The position numbers and the translations under genes were made by a program. Positions 11,275-23,830 of a stretch of DNA of 64,000 bases are shown here, one piece after another. Origin of the DNA: Lepturacanthus savala (lineage: Eukaryota; Chordata; Actinopteri; Scombriformes; Trichiuridae); assembly GCA_030544235.1 (NCBI GenBank), contig CM060467.1, forward strand, positions 6,496,001 through 6,560,000. The letters are read 5' to 3'. The notes beneath the pieces were generated by a model, which worked only from the letters and a program-made list of their open reading frames with translations, was not told the origin of the DNA and searched no databases. Within the stretch, counting starts at the first letter, position 1. Each line of letters starts with the position of its first letter.

Positions 11275-12008
11275 TAGGGTTGGCTATTGAGCATCAAGTA
11301 TGGATTGGAACCATGACTACCTCCTCGATTCTCCTGGAATCATTCAAAATTTTAAATTTCAATTGCTAGTTTCAATACCAAGTCCACCAACCAGAAGAAT
11401 AAGGAGCCGCTCAACACTAACGAAGAAGAAGCAGCCCAAGGTGTTCGTATAACCACATGATAATGAGATAACTCAACATAGATTTTACAAGTTAAACATT
11501 TTCAATACATTGATGCCAGCTAACGTTACATAACATATCATTAGCCTGGCACCAACTTAGTGTCGCTAACATGAGTAAACTAATTGATAGAATTATGCTT
11601 ACGTTAATATGTACACGCCATTATGTAACAATTAACTGTATTTTTAAATGAATCTGTTGTAAAATTAAAATCTGTCAGCTTCTTTTATCCAAGAGAGTCT
11701 GCCCACAGTACACACAGACACTCGTGGTATGTGTAAATGTGTTTTCAGGTTTTCAAAAATAAAGCTGTCTTGTGGATAGCATACCTCTGTGAAAATGTAT
11801 ATTTAATTTATAAGATTTATATTAAAGTTCATCAATTTCATATTTATATATTGGTTCCAAAAAAAAAAGTTTATAGAATTAAGTTTCATGAAAAGAAGTT
11901 TACTGTCAGCTACTGGTTAGTAGCTCATGTAGCTCACTTTTTTTTGAGCCTGCCTCTTGAAAGAATCACAACTGAGAATAGTTTGAATTCAAACAATACC
12001 CAACCCTA
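11275..12008. mobile_element. Non-autonomous hAT-like transposon with terminal inverted repeats
   Basis: The left end TAGGGTTGG at 11275-11283 is the exact reverse complement of CCAACCCTA at 12000-12008. With one mismatch the match continues through TATTG, so the ends pair over about 14 bp. Starts of the type AGGGTTGGGTAT followed by 'cgattc'-like words are characteristic of an abundant fish hAT-type element, and the first 60 bp here (GATTCTCCTGGAAT) fit that pattern. Length is about 734 bp, with no transposase. I see no 8-bp target duplication (flanks GTCATTAA and GAAATGAA differ), so the copy is old or the exact ends are slightly off. Confidence 0.75.
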
Positions 12009-14939
12009 GAAATGAATGAGAAGAAATTCCTTAAAGTTGCATAGTCCCTTTAATGCAGAAAGAGTTCAGAATGCCACAATGCTACTCTGTTAGTAAAACA
12101 TGTTTATACTGTGTGTGGTGATGCATGGCCATACTGTGACTGCTTTGAACACATTGCGGGAGATGTGTTCATATTGCGATGGTGTTATTTAAAAAAAAAA
12201 AAAAAAATGGCACTGCATCAGAGGAGAATGATAAACATTCAATTGATTGTAAGTCATTTTCTGATTTAATTTCGTCTTCTACTGCATTCCTACTGCTATT
12301 CCTGACATTTTGTCAAGTTATCAAACAAGTTGTCATATAGCAACTAAATGTCTTTTATTAAAGTGCTTATTGGAGTGATATGCTGCTATGTTTAAACAAT
12401 TTGAATGTCAATATTTGGCATGTTCTTATAAATATTGTTGGGGATTTGAAACATTTACAGTAAATAATCCTTAATCCAGAGAATGTGTGACAGATTTAAG
12501 ACATTCAACTCCTATTCTGCATCATATAAGCATTCGTCTGCAAGTATTGACAGAAGAAATGTTTTTGTCACATTTTTTTTCATCTATGAACATGAGCAGT
12601 TTATTTTTTCGAATGAGATTATGCATGTGTGAATAAAACTTAAGAGTTAAAAACAGCATGTACATTGCTCAATATTATTTATTTGAAACAGCAGCTTGAT
12701 TCATATTGACCTTTGCTAAGTTTCATTAGAAATAAAGAGTAATTAAGACTTAATTTCCTTAAGTGTTCCAGCATGGGAGTGGTGTTAAGCAGCTTTGTGT
12801 ACTGATATTGTAAAGGATATTAGCCTCATCCATTGCTGTACATAAACGCTGAATAGTAACACTAGGGTGCAATTACATAATGCAGACCCCCAGTCTTCCT
12901 GCTTTGTTGGCCTGCTATTGGAGACTATCCAAAAACTAAACAATCCATCCAACCCTAATAAACTGAAAGCACAACCACGATTAATGAGACATCTAACAGA
13001 AACAATTCCTAAAGGAGCACAAAGGGCCATCATCATTAAGCACAGTGGTTTATACATACTTTAACTTCATTGTATTAAAACACTGAGAGGGATCTTGGAG
13101 ACTAACCAGGGACACAAATATATGGAAATGCAGGGTTTTAGGATTTGCATTTTTTAGGTTAAACAATAATTGTCAATATCAGCACAAATGGTGGCAGACA
13201 CCACAGCCCATGTAAAAGTTTGCCTTACCACAACTATTTGTCATTTTCTGTAAATGCTGAATATTATTTCTCCAATTTTAGAGTGGTTATTTAATTTTTT
13301 GGAGGGCATTTCTTCCCCTCATTGATTAGTAAAACATTTTTTTTTCAAATCCACTTTTGGGGGACGGATATGGAAGAGCTTTGCAGCAAGAAGACTGCTG
13401 CAAAAACATCCCGAGCAGATTTAAGAGCTCTTCTCGCGTATGATGGCTTAGAACAATGAATCATATGTTGTATAGCATCTGTGAGCTGAGATACTGTGAC
13501 TTGGGATGTCAAAACATGATATCCTCAGTTGGATCAGGTTCACAATGACCATTAAGTTATGACCTGCATGGCTTTAACATTAAAATCTCAGTGAGTCATC
13601 TGCAATGTTAACATGCTTTCTAACAGCCATGAACTACTCTATCTATGGTTCAAGAAACATAAAAATGTTAGCCTTTGTAAAACCTAATAAAGTGACAAGT
13701 TTGGATCTCAGTCATGACTGATACCCTGATCAAATCTCATCGGAGTCACTCGATTCGTAACAGCTCCTCATCTTGCCAGTGCATGTAGTGTTTTTTCTGT
13801 TATGATGATACCAGGCCTAAGCTCTCAACTTCAGAAGGCGCCTCTTTTGTACCGCCATTTTCCAAAGACAATGAAGTTAGTGACAGTGGTGAGGCAAATC
13901 CTTCTGAGGGGTTTTGAGTGGAATTTACAAGCTTACAAAGCATTGCCAGTGGCACGACTGATACCGCAGGTAATATGGCATATCATGTCCAGGAACCAGA
14001 TCCCGAGGAGGGAATGACGAACAAATTAAAAAAAAAGAGAGAGAGAGAAAGAAAGAAGGAAATCTGGTGGGAAAAGGGCAGTCTAAAATCTTAGCATTCC
14101 AGTGGCCATTCACATGAAACCGATAAGTCTGAAAAGCCAAAAGACTCCCATTTTTCTTCCCCTTGTCTCCACCTCCAAGAGGCCGATGAAAGTGCCTTTT
14201 GTTTCTCAAACGTCTTTCTGTTGTGTTAAATTGTGGAATAATTGATATGAGGATATCTAATACTTAACTATAATCTGAACAAAGATCAAACAACACAGAT
14301 AACCATGCACAGGTGCATGATCCCCGCACTACATGCAGTATATGTGTGTGGAAAACCAATGTGTTGCTTTTGTCTTTTTTCATTTCTTCATGCTGTTTTG
14401 TAAAAGCAGATCGCTGCATGTGTTGCTTTAACTTTTTGTCCCTTTTCTCCAGCTTTCCAGAACTCCAAGTTTTCTATTATCCTGTGATTTATCATCACAG
14501 CAAACTTTTAAAGTAGGAATCATAGCGATTAAAAACACTACAGAGAATGGCATTCCATTCGGCAGCTCAGAAGACAATTTCTAATCATTGTAGACAATTA
14601 TGTGAGGAAGCGATATCTCCCCTTTTGAGCAAACCAGGGCGGTTTAAGATTTCTGCAGCCAGTCTTGTTGCAGTCATTATGGAAGTGCACATCAAGATGT
14701 CCCCTTGACCTCAGTGACAGAGTGAGGACTAGCCCCCACATTATAATCTACACACTTGATTTCCCATGTCAGGGGAGGGCCCGAAATGGATTTTTAATCC
14801 TAAACTAACTATGCTGCACATTGCATATAGTGTTCAGGTGAAAAGTTCTTTCCACCACAATATTATACTAGAGCAAGTTGGGTCTGTAACCTGAATCACT
14901 GGAAAAATAATGCACTAAGCCCCCCAGTACTGTATAGGC

Positions 14940-15420
14940 GTTACACCGCAACAATGTGTTTCTTTCTTTCTGTTGATGCCATGGACTCCTCTTTGATGCG
15001 GCTCTGAAATGACTGAGTGCCATAGGCTATTTTCTCCCTGTTCAGGCAACTCAATAGCCCGTCTGTCTGGGCTGTTTGTTTTCGGCTAATTGCCTCAAGA
15101 TCTAATAAGTTAGTGATGATGTACGTCGAGTCACCCGTGACCCCTGCCAAAAGAAATATTATGTCGCACTAAAAAGGGAAAGAGTAGGGACCCTCTTTAT
15201 CAGTCTAAATATTTCTTGCCTCCAAAGCTCCCGGTTTCAAATGTTTGGGTCAATACGTGTTAAAGTAAGGTCACGAGAGCCCTGTAATTACGATATTATG
15301 CAAGGCATTTAGGACAAGAATAGGGAAACTCAAGACCTGTCTCGGCTCAGGACGGAGGCGGAGAAGACACTGCAGTTTGCAGGTCTGGAGCCAGTATTCC
15401 ATGAAGCAAAAAGAGAGCTA
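14940..15420. promoter_or_regulatory. Candidate conserved non-coding element
   Basis: Unique sequence of balanced composition, including GTAATTACGATATTATGCAA-type words near 15284-15304 and the short dyad GTCACCCGTGAC near 15130-15141. No repeat signature and no convincing frame (a 69-codon minus frame has no domain). Enhancer identity is inferred from texture only. Confidence 0.25.
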
Positions 15421-16083
15421 ATCAGTGTTTAAGAATGTTTAGAACACAGTCAGAAACATTAGCTTTTTTTTTTTTTGATGCTAAACTATTTTTCTCCTCT
15501 CATTGGTCATTGGTTTTGCATGTATTAACTTCAGGTGGAGCTAGTTTTCCAATGCTCATATATGTGGTTTGAATGTGTCTATGGGTGCTAAGAGTTCTTC
15601 ACACAACTTCTGCTGTCAAGCTTAAGATAAAGAAAGAATAAAGTAGATAAATGCATTAAATTCTGAATTTATGGAATTATATATGTCTACAATATATGCA
15701 GTAATGCTTTCACTTAACAATGACTTTATTCACTGTTGTTTATGGGGAGATAAAATACCAGCAAGGATATGACTAAGGTTGCAGCGGTGACCATGTGTGG
15801 CTCATGCATTTTGATTGCATACATTTCAGTGGGTATATTTATTTATTTTTTTCCCCCGGTGAAGTATCTATGATACCCCACCTCCGCCTCTTTTATTTTC
15901 TGAACGACAGACAGCAGTCCAAGCCAAAAAGCTATTTCACCTGCATTAATACACAATGAATAATTTATAAATCCCAATTATTTGGTATCATTTATGCAAA
16001 GAGTGTCACACAAGGCATACATAAAGCATTAAGGATGGTTAACCCATAAAAGAATGGGAGACTAGGAGAAGAGTGGAAGGTCA

Positions 16084-16112
16084 CACCTGAAAGTCAGGTG
16101 CCTTTTTTTTTT
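16084..16112 (+). repeat. Short hairpin followed by T-run
   Basis: Arms CACCTGA (16084-16090) and TCAGGTG (16094-16100) pair perfectly around AAG and are followed by CC and a run of about 10 T. CACCTG/CAGGTG are E-boxes, so this is also a paired E-box. It resembles an intrinsic terminator in shape only; that reading makes no sense in vertebrate DNA. Confidence 0.55.
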
Positions 16113-16700
16113 CCACTACAGTATCTCACTTACTGTCTCTGTTCATGTTATTTTTTAGTGTGAAAGCTCACTGCATATAGTATTGCCATGTGACGTTACA
16201 GTTGGTAATTCATGTACTCATGACGTAAGTGTATGTTACAGCTGAAAAATTCACAGGGAACATTTACACATGATGCTCAATGGCTGGGAGAGAAAATATT
16301 TGAGCTCGAATGGAGACCAACTGCAAAATAACACGTCAGACATCTTGATCATTGACATCCGCTTTCTGCATATTGTGGTGCTATGAATTCAAAATCACAT
16401 TGCATTGCTGGACTAACATAGTACTCGACTTTGCTGTGATCTCCTTATCTAAACAAATGCAATTATGGTTGGGTTAGCGGTGGTGCTTCCCAGGAGATGG
16501 ACCGTCCCCCCTTGTCGCTGACTATCTCTCCCACTAATCCTGTCTTAGAAGGGTCTCTGTTAACAGGGATAAGGCATTGGCCTGGTATCCTAGGCTAGTA
16601 AGCTAAAGATTATGTACAAAATGCTATTCAAGAGGCGCTGCCTGCAGCTATTGGAACTGCGTAGATGTCCATATCATTCAGCCAGCCTAAATACGGAGGA

Positions 16701-16718
16701 ATTTAGCCGTGGCTAAAT
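16701..16718. promoter_or_regulatory. 8-bp-arm dyad ATTTAGCC/GGCTAAAT
   Basis: Arms 16701-16708 and 16711-16718 are exact reverse complements with a GT spacer, within unique sequence that looks moderately CNE-like (16480-16800). It could be a dimeric factor site; function is not shown. Confidence 0.5.
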
Positions 16719-18641
16719 CTTGGAGACTGACATGGACATGTTCACTGATAAGGAATGGGGGCCTATGCGGGAGTCTTATTTGGAATCAAATTGATGCGTT
16801 ATAGAGTCTGGAACATGGAGATCTGGTCTTTTCCAATGACAAATACATAAACTCTCTAACAAACATGCCCCTACTGTCAAAATCCCCTCCGACTTGCCCA
16901 TGCTTTAGTGTACTACTAATCATGATGCTCGTTCAAGCTATGGAAGCCACTGAGCTTACAGCAGTAATTCTACAGTATGTCCACAACTGTTTGTGCACAC
17001 TGAAGTAAAGCATTGTTTCAGTTTCTGCTGTCAATCATGCCTAGAGTTTGAAATTACAAATTTACAGCATTGTGCGCCATAGTTGAATCAGTTTAGCACT
17101 TCATAGTATGTGTGCCTCTCTTAAACAGTTGACTGGAAGTTAAATCATTATGAAGGGTCATGTTATTGACTCCAACCTTTTATGGCAAAGCAAAGTGCTT
17201 GACACCAAACCTCAGTCAATTTACTCCTTCTGGTGTGAACAAAATAGTTCTCAGTTTCACACATTCGGATGGATTAAGCTTTTAACACTTGGTGAAATCC
17301 AGCACTTATCCTACAAACACTTGTGAAGTGTACGCGACAGTGGATCTATATTAAGTGTGACTGGGCAAGCTCCGCAAGACCGGAAGAGGCAACACATCTG
17401 TTCCCTGGCGTGATAACTTTGAATACTCACTCACTGTGTTTTTTTTTTCCAATGACAAATGGTCAGTAAATGACCGGTTTCACATTTTAAGATTGTTTCC
17501 TCCAACATTCCCAACAGAAGCGCATTGTGGTAGCGCAGTAAATCAGCATACTACTTAAATCTAAGTGTTGAGAATTTTTCTGTTTACAAATGTAATCCCA
17601 GAGACTACTTACTTGTTCAGTGTCATGTAAACTGATATTCCGAGCTCTCTTCCCATGTTGAAAGCAGTTTTAAATGTACCACAACAATCAGCAGCAGCTT
17701 TGTATGTTTGCTACTCACATTCCTGCATATTTCATCACATGCACTGAGCCACATTAATATCACACTCCTTTGATGAGGAATGATGCACAGACATTAGTGA
17801 TACAGAGATATGGCGCATATGACATGCTGGCTGCATTTGTAGATATGTGACCTTCATTTGTGGTTTCAGAGGGCTGGTAAATAATAACACCAAAGGTTAA
17901 TGGATTTCATATGCTCTTCAGCCTCAATGCTGCAGTCACCTGATGCAACAGTACATGCAACCTTGCCCTCGAGGAAATGAGAGAACTCTGTCAATCACCA
18001 AGCGCTTCCTGCTGTTAGGTCTAGATACATATAGAAACACATATATGCATACACATGCATTTAAATACACTTATTCCAGTCACCACACACCATGCAACCT
18101 GAATCCCCAGATATTTTCTCGATTGATTTGGTTTTGATCCTTAAAGATACCTTCTAGATATTTTATAGACATATAATGAATATTAAATATAGTTTTTTTC
18201 AGTTAAAAATTTGAAATGCTGGACAAGACATGTCCTATATCCCAGATTTAGACAAATTATGCTTGTAGGTACACACACCTTAAACTAAGATTGAAGGTGA
18301 ACATTCTGAAACCTCAGTTTCAGCAGGTATTTGTAAAGATTGTCTGCTAGTTTCAAACTCTTTGCATACATCATTCTGCTCAGAAACATGAAGAAACACA
18401 CATGTAAGACATATCGCATTTCAGAACTGCAGATCAGTTGGCTACCTTTTTAAATTCTAGAACAGGCCCTAATTGACTAAATAAAGACCTTTATATTTGG
18501 GTATAATTTCAGCACAGGTGCTTAATTTCTATTCTGTTTTGGTGCTACAGGGGAGCTGTTTCTGCAGAGTTTAGCAACAGATGGTAATAAACTATAGTGT
18601 ACTGATAAAGGTGTAATTAACTACAGCCACAGAGTGGAGAT

Positions 18642-18737
18642 ATAATAATAATAATAATAATTATTATTATTATTATTATTATTATCATTATCAGTTTAAA
18701 TTAGTAAGAGTTGTAGTGGTAGTAGTAGTAGTAGTAA
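18642..18737. repeat. (ATA)n/(TTA)n mirror junction plus (GTA)n
   Basis: A (TAA)n run ending at 18660 abuts a (TTA)n run starting at 18661, giving a 19-bp perfect inverted repeat with no spacer (18642-18679). The TTA array runs on to about 18688. A separate (GTA)n array occupies about 18712-18737. Confidence 0.93.
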
Positions 18738-20029
18738 CAGCTGATATAACAGCTGTGTCTAAAATAATATAATGTACAGTACAGTATGTCTTTGCTTTGG
18801 GATTTTGGGAGCCTCATATATCATAATGCATACAAACATACTTTATGCTGAAGATAATACACTCTTCATGAGCAAATAATAAAAGTTCAAATTTAAAATA
18901 ATAAGGACCAGCTTATTAATAACAGCAGTTCATAGAGATTCTATGAAATTCCAAAATAAGTCTGAACAGATAGAAGATTATGAGAATTCAATGACTACGC
19001 TCACTACCTGTGCCCCACATGTGCTTGTATGATGCAGGGGGGACTTTAGTTTCAGTTACTTAATTCCTTGTGATTATATCAAAGAAAAATGCCTGTATGG
19101 AGATGATACAAACACGCAAGTAATATGGAAAACTCATTTAAAAATGATGCATGTGTGATTTTGGGTAAGTATCTAAAACTGAATCGTTGACATTCTGCAG
19201 TACTAAATCAAATTAGTGTGTCTGTGCAGCCGCCACTTATCATTGTCGGCGTCAGGTGTAGAATGGTTACAATGCATTATGAGGACCAAATGTTTCCAGA
19301 ATCATCCCTTCATACCAATCCTACCTCTGCTTTTTTATCCAAAAGTGCACAGTTGCGACAACAGGATGCACCTCTACTTAACAATTGGTTTCTCAAAAGG
19401 TAGGAAAAATTCATTTCATGCTCAGCGGGGAATATTTTTACAAGGGTACAGACCGCTAACAGAACAGTGCTCTGTTAGCACAATGAAACAAGGGACATCC
19501 ATTTATTAGAAACTGCAGGAAGGACTCCAGGTATGAACACAAAGATCAAGACGCGTCTAAAGATGGAAAAACGGTATATGACCGAAAACAAAGCTCAGCA
19601 ACTGCCTCAAGTGCAAACTGTCTTCTCGTTTGGGGCATCAACTCCTAGGTTTTCTTCCAATACATTATTTTTTTCCAGTGCTTCCCACGCTCTATTAGAG
19701 AGTCTCCAGTCCATATTTCCAAGCATCCTTGCCACCAAACCATACGTATAATCTCAATCTCATATGTTAAGGCAGAGTTCAACAATCATATACAGTATTT
19801 CCACTGTTTTCATCAAGACAGACAGAGCTTTAGGAAGCCATCCACTGTAAGCAACTTAATTCACCGAATCACTGAGGCCCACAATTTGTCTTGTATTGGC
19901 TCACCAGTCCAGATTCCTGTGCCAGGCCGAAAAGCTTTATCCTTTATATGGCCTCCTCACATCTCTCTCTCTCCCACTCCATCTCGTGCTGTCTCTCCCC
20001 ACTGTGCTGTAAGTGTATTCCACATCTGA

Positions 20030-20310
20030 CTGAATTATTGCCTCGCTGTTAGTCTTTTGGCCGCCATTCCTATTTGTGCTACAAAAAGACACCGAGATTT
20101 GCATTACACTCATTTCAGGCGCTTGCCAAAATATTTCACATTAGTTTCAGCTGAATGTGTGAATTATTGTTCAAATTTGATGAGCTTAGTAATGCAAATA
20201 AAGGTCACATCAGAATTTCCAGATGTGCTCGTGTCAATGGACGTGAGCGCATTTGGAAAACAAGGATACCATTCAAACGGCAATGTGTTATGATTCTGTC
20301 ATACTAAACT
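20030..20310. promoter_or_regulatory. Enhancer-like CNE with inverted octamer pair and SOX site
   Basis: Two exact octamers in opposite orientation, ATTTGCAT at 20097-20104 and ATGCAAAT at 20192-20199, flank a SOX-type ATTGTT at 20166-20171. AAGGTCA, a nuclear-receptor half site, lies at 20201-20207 directly after the second octamer. A 78-codon open frame (20057-20293) covers the block but shows no domain. The motif grammar (SOX plus POU) is typical of vertebrate neural or progenitor enhancers; this is inference. Confidence 0.45.
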
Positions 20311-20479
20311 CATCCGTCAAAGTGCATGTTTTCAAACGGCCAGTGAGAGAGACCAGGATTTGAGTTGGAAGAGCCTCTGTCAAAACTGTAGTTTATCCCT
20401 TGTGTTTACAACCCACAAAAAAAAGGTCAATGATATAAAAAAAGCAAAACACTCGAACCTGCTCAGAGCGGGGCCTTTT

Positions 20480-20880
20480 CTTTATCTCACCCCAGCATTC
20501 CAGCAGCGCTCGAGGGGTGTAGCAGACCCAGTAAACTAGCGAGCAGAGACACAGAGAGGAAGAGAGGGAGGCAGGCATAAAATCTGCATGCTGGAAGAAA
20601 CAAGATGGACATAAAAGATGGACTAAATTGCAGAGAGGACTTTTCTTGTCAAAGGCTAATGGAAACATTTTCACACAACACAGAGAGGGGAATGGAGGCT
20701 CCATTATCACAGCCGAGCAGACGGAGCTGGCAGCCATTCCAGAGAAGCGCTGAGATGTGCACGCTGGCCCGGCTTAGCGCCCTCAGCCAGCCCCTCAGGC
20801 CTCCACCTGAATAATCTGTGTCAACAGGTTCCAAAATGCCCAGAAGAATCACATAAACAGAGACAGAGAAAAACACTTAC
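20480..20880. promoter_or_regulatory. Candidate conserved non-coding element
   Basis: Unique block with GC-richer composition in its second half (20700-20810) and AGATGGAC/AAAGATGG words near 20600-20620. Overlapping frames on both strands (20393-20876) are open for 70-114 codons but have no recognisable domains and unusual Cys-rich content. An exon cannot be excluded, but nothing supports one. Confidence 0.25.
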
Positions 20881-21564
20881 AAAATAATTGTCCCTATGTT
20901 TTGTTTTGGTCTTTTCCTTTTTTCTTTTTTTTTTTTTTGTCTTCACTTGAACCTTCTATTTAAGCATCGGCAGTCCTCCCCCCCATAAACCCCTAAGATT
21001 CCTGCTGCCCCCCAGGCAGTAGGGATTTAAATGTAGCAACTTTCTATTGAAAATAAACTCTACTTACTTACTGAAATCATTTCAAAGGAAGAACAAAACA
21101 ACAAAGTTGTCAATATCTCATGTAGCTATGTCTATTATGTAGATTCCTTCCAAAACCATGTTTAAGTGCTGTCATAGGGTTCCATTATTGTTTTCGTTGA
21201 CAATACTTTCTGTTTTGTCAACTTAGGATTGCCCAACATGCACCAAAGCCCAGTCAAAGCCCAGTTAAAGCTGTGTAGTGTTATACATTTCTCCCTGGTG
21301 TTTATTCTCACACCCGAACTCATGTCTCGTGAGGCCCATGAGAGATTGATTTGGTGGTAGCAGGGGGGCGTTTGCGTGCTCCCTGACACCCTCTGTGCCC
21401 CGAGGACGGCACCAAGCCACACAGCCTGTTAGGGCCAAATCTGGATTTGTCGGTTACTGATAAGTAAACAGAAAAAACGGAGATAAAAGCAGACGATGAA
21501 GGACGGGATGACTTTTCAAATCTCTGACTGCCATTTCATTGTCAAAAAAAAAAACACACCAGAG

Positions 21565-21586
21565 CACACACACACACACACACACA
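21565..21586. repeat. (CA)n microsatellite, short
   Basis: Eleven uninterrupted CA units. Confidence 0.93.
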
Positions 21587-21739
21587 ACGATTAAACTGGA
21601 TGCGGTTTAATGAGACAAAAAAACAGACTATATAGGACTCCGTAATCAAAAACAATCTGCATGCAAAATGGTAAACAACCAAGTTGAATAGGAGAGATGG
21701 AGAAGAAGCCAATCTGATGACTTGTTCATCTCATCTGCC

Positions 21740-21890
21740 TGTCTTCCACTGGAAGTCATCCATTTATAATAAGCCTAGCTGATAAATGTTTTAATAAACT
21801 TATTGCATAATTCATTTTTGGCAGGCCTAGTTTTAATTGACTTATCGCAGAATTGTACTGGAGATCAAAAGACTGATTAAAGCAATGTAT
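21740..21890. promoter_or_regulatory. Candidate AT-rich CNE
   Basis: Unique AT-rich block with repeated AGCCTAG/GGCCTAG words and TTAATTGACTTAT near 21832-21844. It resembles a conserved AT-rich element; untested. Confidence 0.22.
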
Positions 21891-23229
21891 ATATTAGCGC
21901 CCCATGGTTTTCCCCCACAACACCATGTTTCAAAAAACATCTGAGAAGAAGTGTGTTCTGAAATATTATCAATTATTCACTAGGATAATTAATTAAATGA
22001 TTGATTAGTGGATTACTTTTGACAATGTTGATGTCACAAATACTTTATGTTGACTGATGGGGCACAGTAGAAAACCTGAAGGCCAACAAGACTGTGATGC
22101 AGAACTGAGCGGCTTCTACATAGGTCTACACATTGTTTAGAATGTTAAAAAAATGTTTTGTTGATTTGGAGAGGCTGTTTAATCATTTATCTTCCTTATT
22201 TATCTTTTAAAAAAGGAACAAAATTGAAAGATAAGGCTGCAATCACGCATCACATCTATTTGACACCTAATTACACAGCTCTTAATATGGGGTTCTTTCT
22301 CTGTGTGCCCAGAGTTCATACTGTCTCACAGTATAATTATCTCATCTCAGTATTTGACAGTGTATTGTTTAACCTAGATACAGTGGGGATTCCACAAGCC
22401 TTCCACAGCTTACAGGGGAACTGGTAGCTGCGCTTTTCTTATTAATCTCACAAAAGACCTGACATTACCTCATAGGTTTATGTTTAACAGGTTTTGTTTA
22501 TGTCTAACATCCCCCTTTGTCCCTTACTCATTCTGAATCGATTAAAAGTGTTTGTAAGGCTGAGTGCTACAGAGTGTGTTGCAAAGAGGTTATTTGTTGC
22601 TGTAGGATGTGTTAAAATAAATAGTTTATTGACTGTGATTCAATTTATATATCAAAACAGATGTTTGTAAATAGTGGCCTTAATGTCGCTAAAAGAAATG
22701 TTGGTGATAAATAAAAAAAAGGTTCTAAATATGGAGGACACTGACTCTTGACAAAATAAACTGATGATTCCAGGTAAAGGACATTAAAGCTTGATAATTC
22801 CATATGGAAGAAGTGTATGTAGCTGAGGAAAGACAAGTCAGAGAGAGAGAGAGCAATTTATGTTTAGAGACTGCTGAAATGTTATTGTTCCAATTTTTGT
22901 AGAGGCTCAGTTTAAGAGTAGCATTAAGTCAATTATAAGTCAATTGTATTTATATGTTAAATCATCAGAAAAGTTATTGCATGACTAGGCTGAGTCAGAT
23001 ACCAATATGAAACAAGTATCTGGTACAGATAATGTACCATACTTTTTATAAGCACAAATATCATCCAAGTAAAATGTGTCAGTGTCCATACTTGTGATGA
23101 AGGAATATCCTTTATGTTTCCCACAGCTAACACCCATAATATTCCAATAATCCTATAACAATCCCCCCAGTCAACTTCCTGTTTGTCTCAGATATGCTTG
23201 TGTTGTTGTTCAGTGGAGGTGAGACTGAT

Positions 23230-23830
23230 ATAGAAACCTCAAACAGAAACTGTCTTTAGGTGGGCACAGAGACAGAGATACACAGCAATAACAATAACAG
23301 TTACAATAAAATTATTATATAGAAAATATAAAAACTGGAGCATGGTTCCTTGGGAGATGAGCCTGATAGTTGAAGGCTAATCCTCCTATTCTACTTTCAG
23401 ATATTAGGAACCACAAGTAAGCTTATGTCCTGGGAGCACAGCGTTCTAGATAGGTGATAGGGTATTATGAGATCTTTCGGATATGGTGGTGCCTGACCAT
23501 TCAGGGAGAAGAAGGATTTTAAATTGTATTCTGGACTTTACAGGAAGCCAGTGCAGCGCTAAATAAGTCAGTCTCTAAATACTTTGCTCGACTAGAGAGT
23601 GAAAACATCCCTCTGGGTACAAGCTACGATCTTGTATTTTGAGATCCCAAGACAATTAATAGGTGGAAAGATTTCCAATTTGGTGTCATGAGACTAGTGC
23701 AGATAGTTTAATATCGGAGAAATGTTATAGATACACAGGCATTCCTCTTTCTCATCAGTACTCATGCAGCAGCATTCTGGATCAGGAGTCTTTAGAGATG
23801 TGTGTAGCTTTATAATAAGGATATGCACTA
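23230..23830 (+). mobile_element. Fish interspersed repeat, unclassified
   Basis: The run from 'tccttgggagatgag' (about 23347) through 'ttttaaattgtattctgga' (23517), 'caggaagccagtgcag' (23550) to 'gcagcagcattctggatcag' (23766-23785) matches, in order, a pattern I recognise as a very common fish interspersed repeat. The family name and class are not certain to me and no boundaries are visible. The sequence is diverged, with no open frame across it. A 30-bp stretch at 23567-23597 resembles 46547-46577. Confidence 0.65.

Larger units (their letters stand above)
12009..18640. other. Gene-free interval, mostly unique DNA
   Basis: No gene is supported. Contents are an A17 run (12191-12207), an octamer at 13143-13150, purine-rich sequence at 14028-14060, a CNE-like block at 14940-15420, a hairpin plus T-run at 16084-16112, a dyad at 16701-16718 and otherwise unremarkable A+T-rich sequence. 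From 16820 to 18640 I see nothing specific beyond short T-runs. Confidence 0.8.
18745..23140. other. Gene-free interval with two enhancer-like blocks
   Basis: No gene is supported. It contains CNE candidates at 20030-20310, 20480-20880 and 21740-21890, T-runs near 20925-20938, a (CA)n at 21565-21586 and unremarkable A+T-rich sequence elsewhere. A homeodomain-rich stretch lies at 21980-22015 (AATTAATTAAATGATTGATTAG type), which could alternatively be a decayed repeat. Confidence 0.8.

Noticed and set aside
12022..12047. TTAAAG...CTTTAA symmetrical patch just outside the hAT-like element
   Set aside because: Only 6-bp arms with no recognised interior; could be chance in A+T-rich DNA.
16084..16112. 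Terminator-like hairpin plus T-run
   Set aside because: The shape mimics a bacterial intrinsic terminator, but the window is vertebrate DNA; a paired E-box or chance is more likely.
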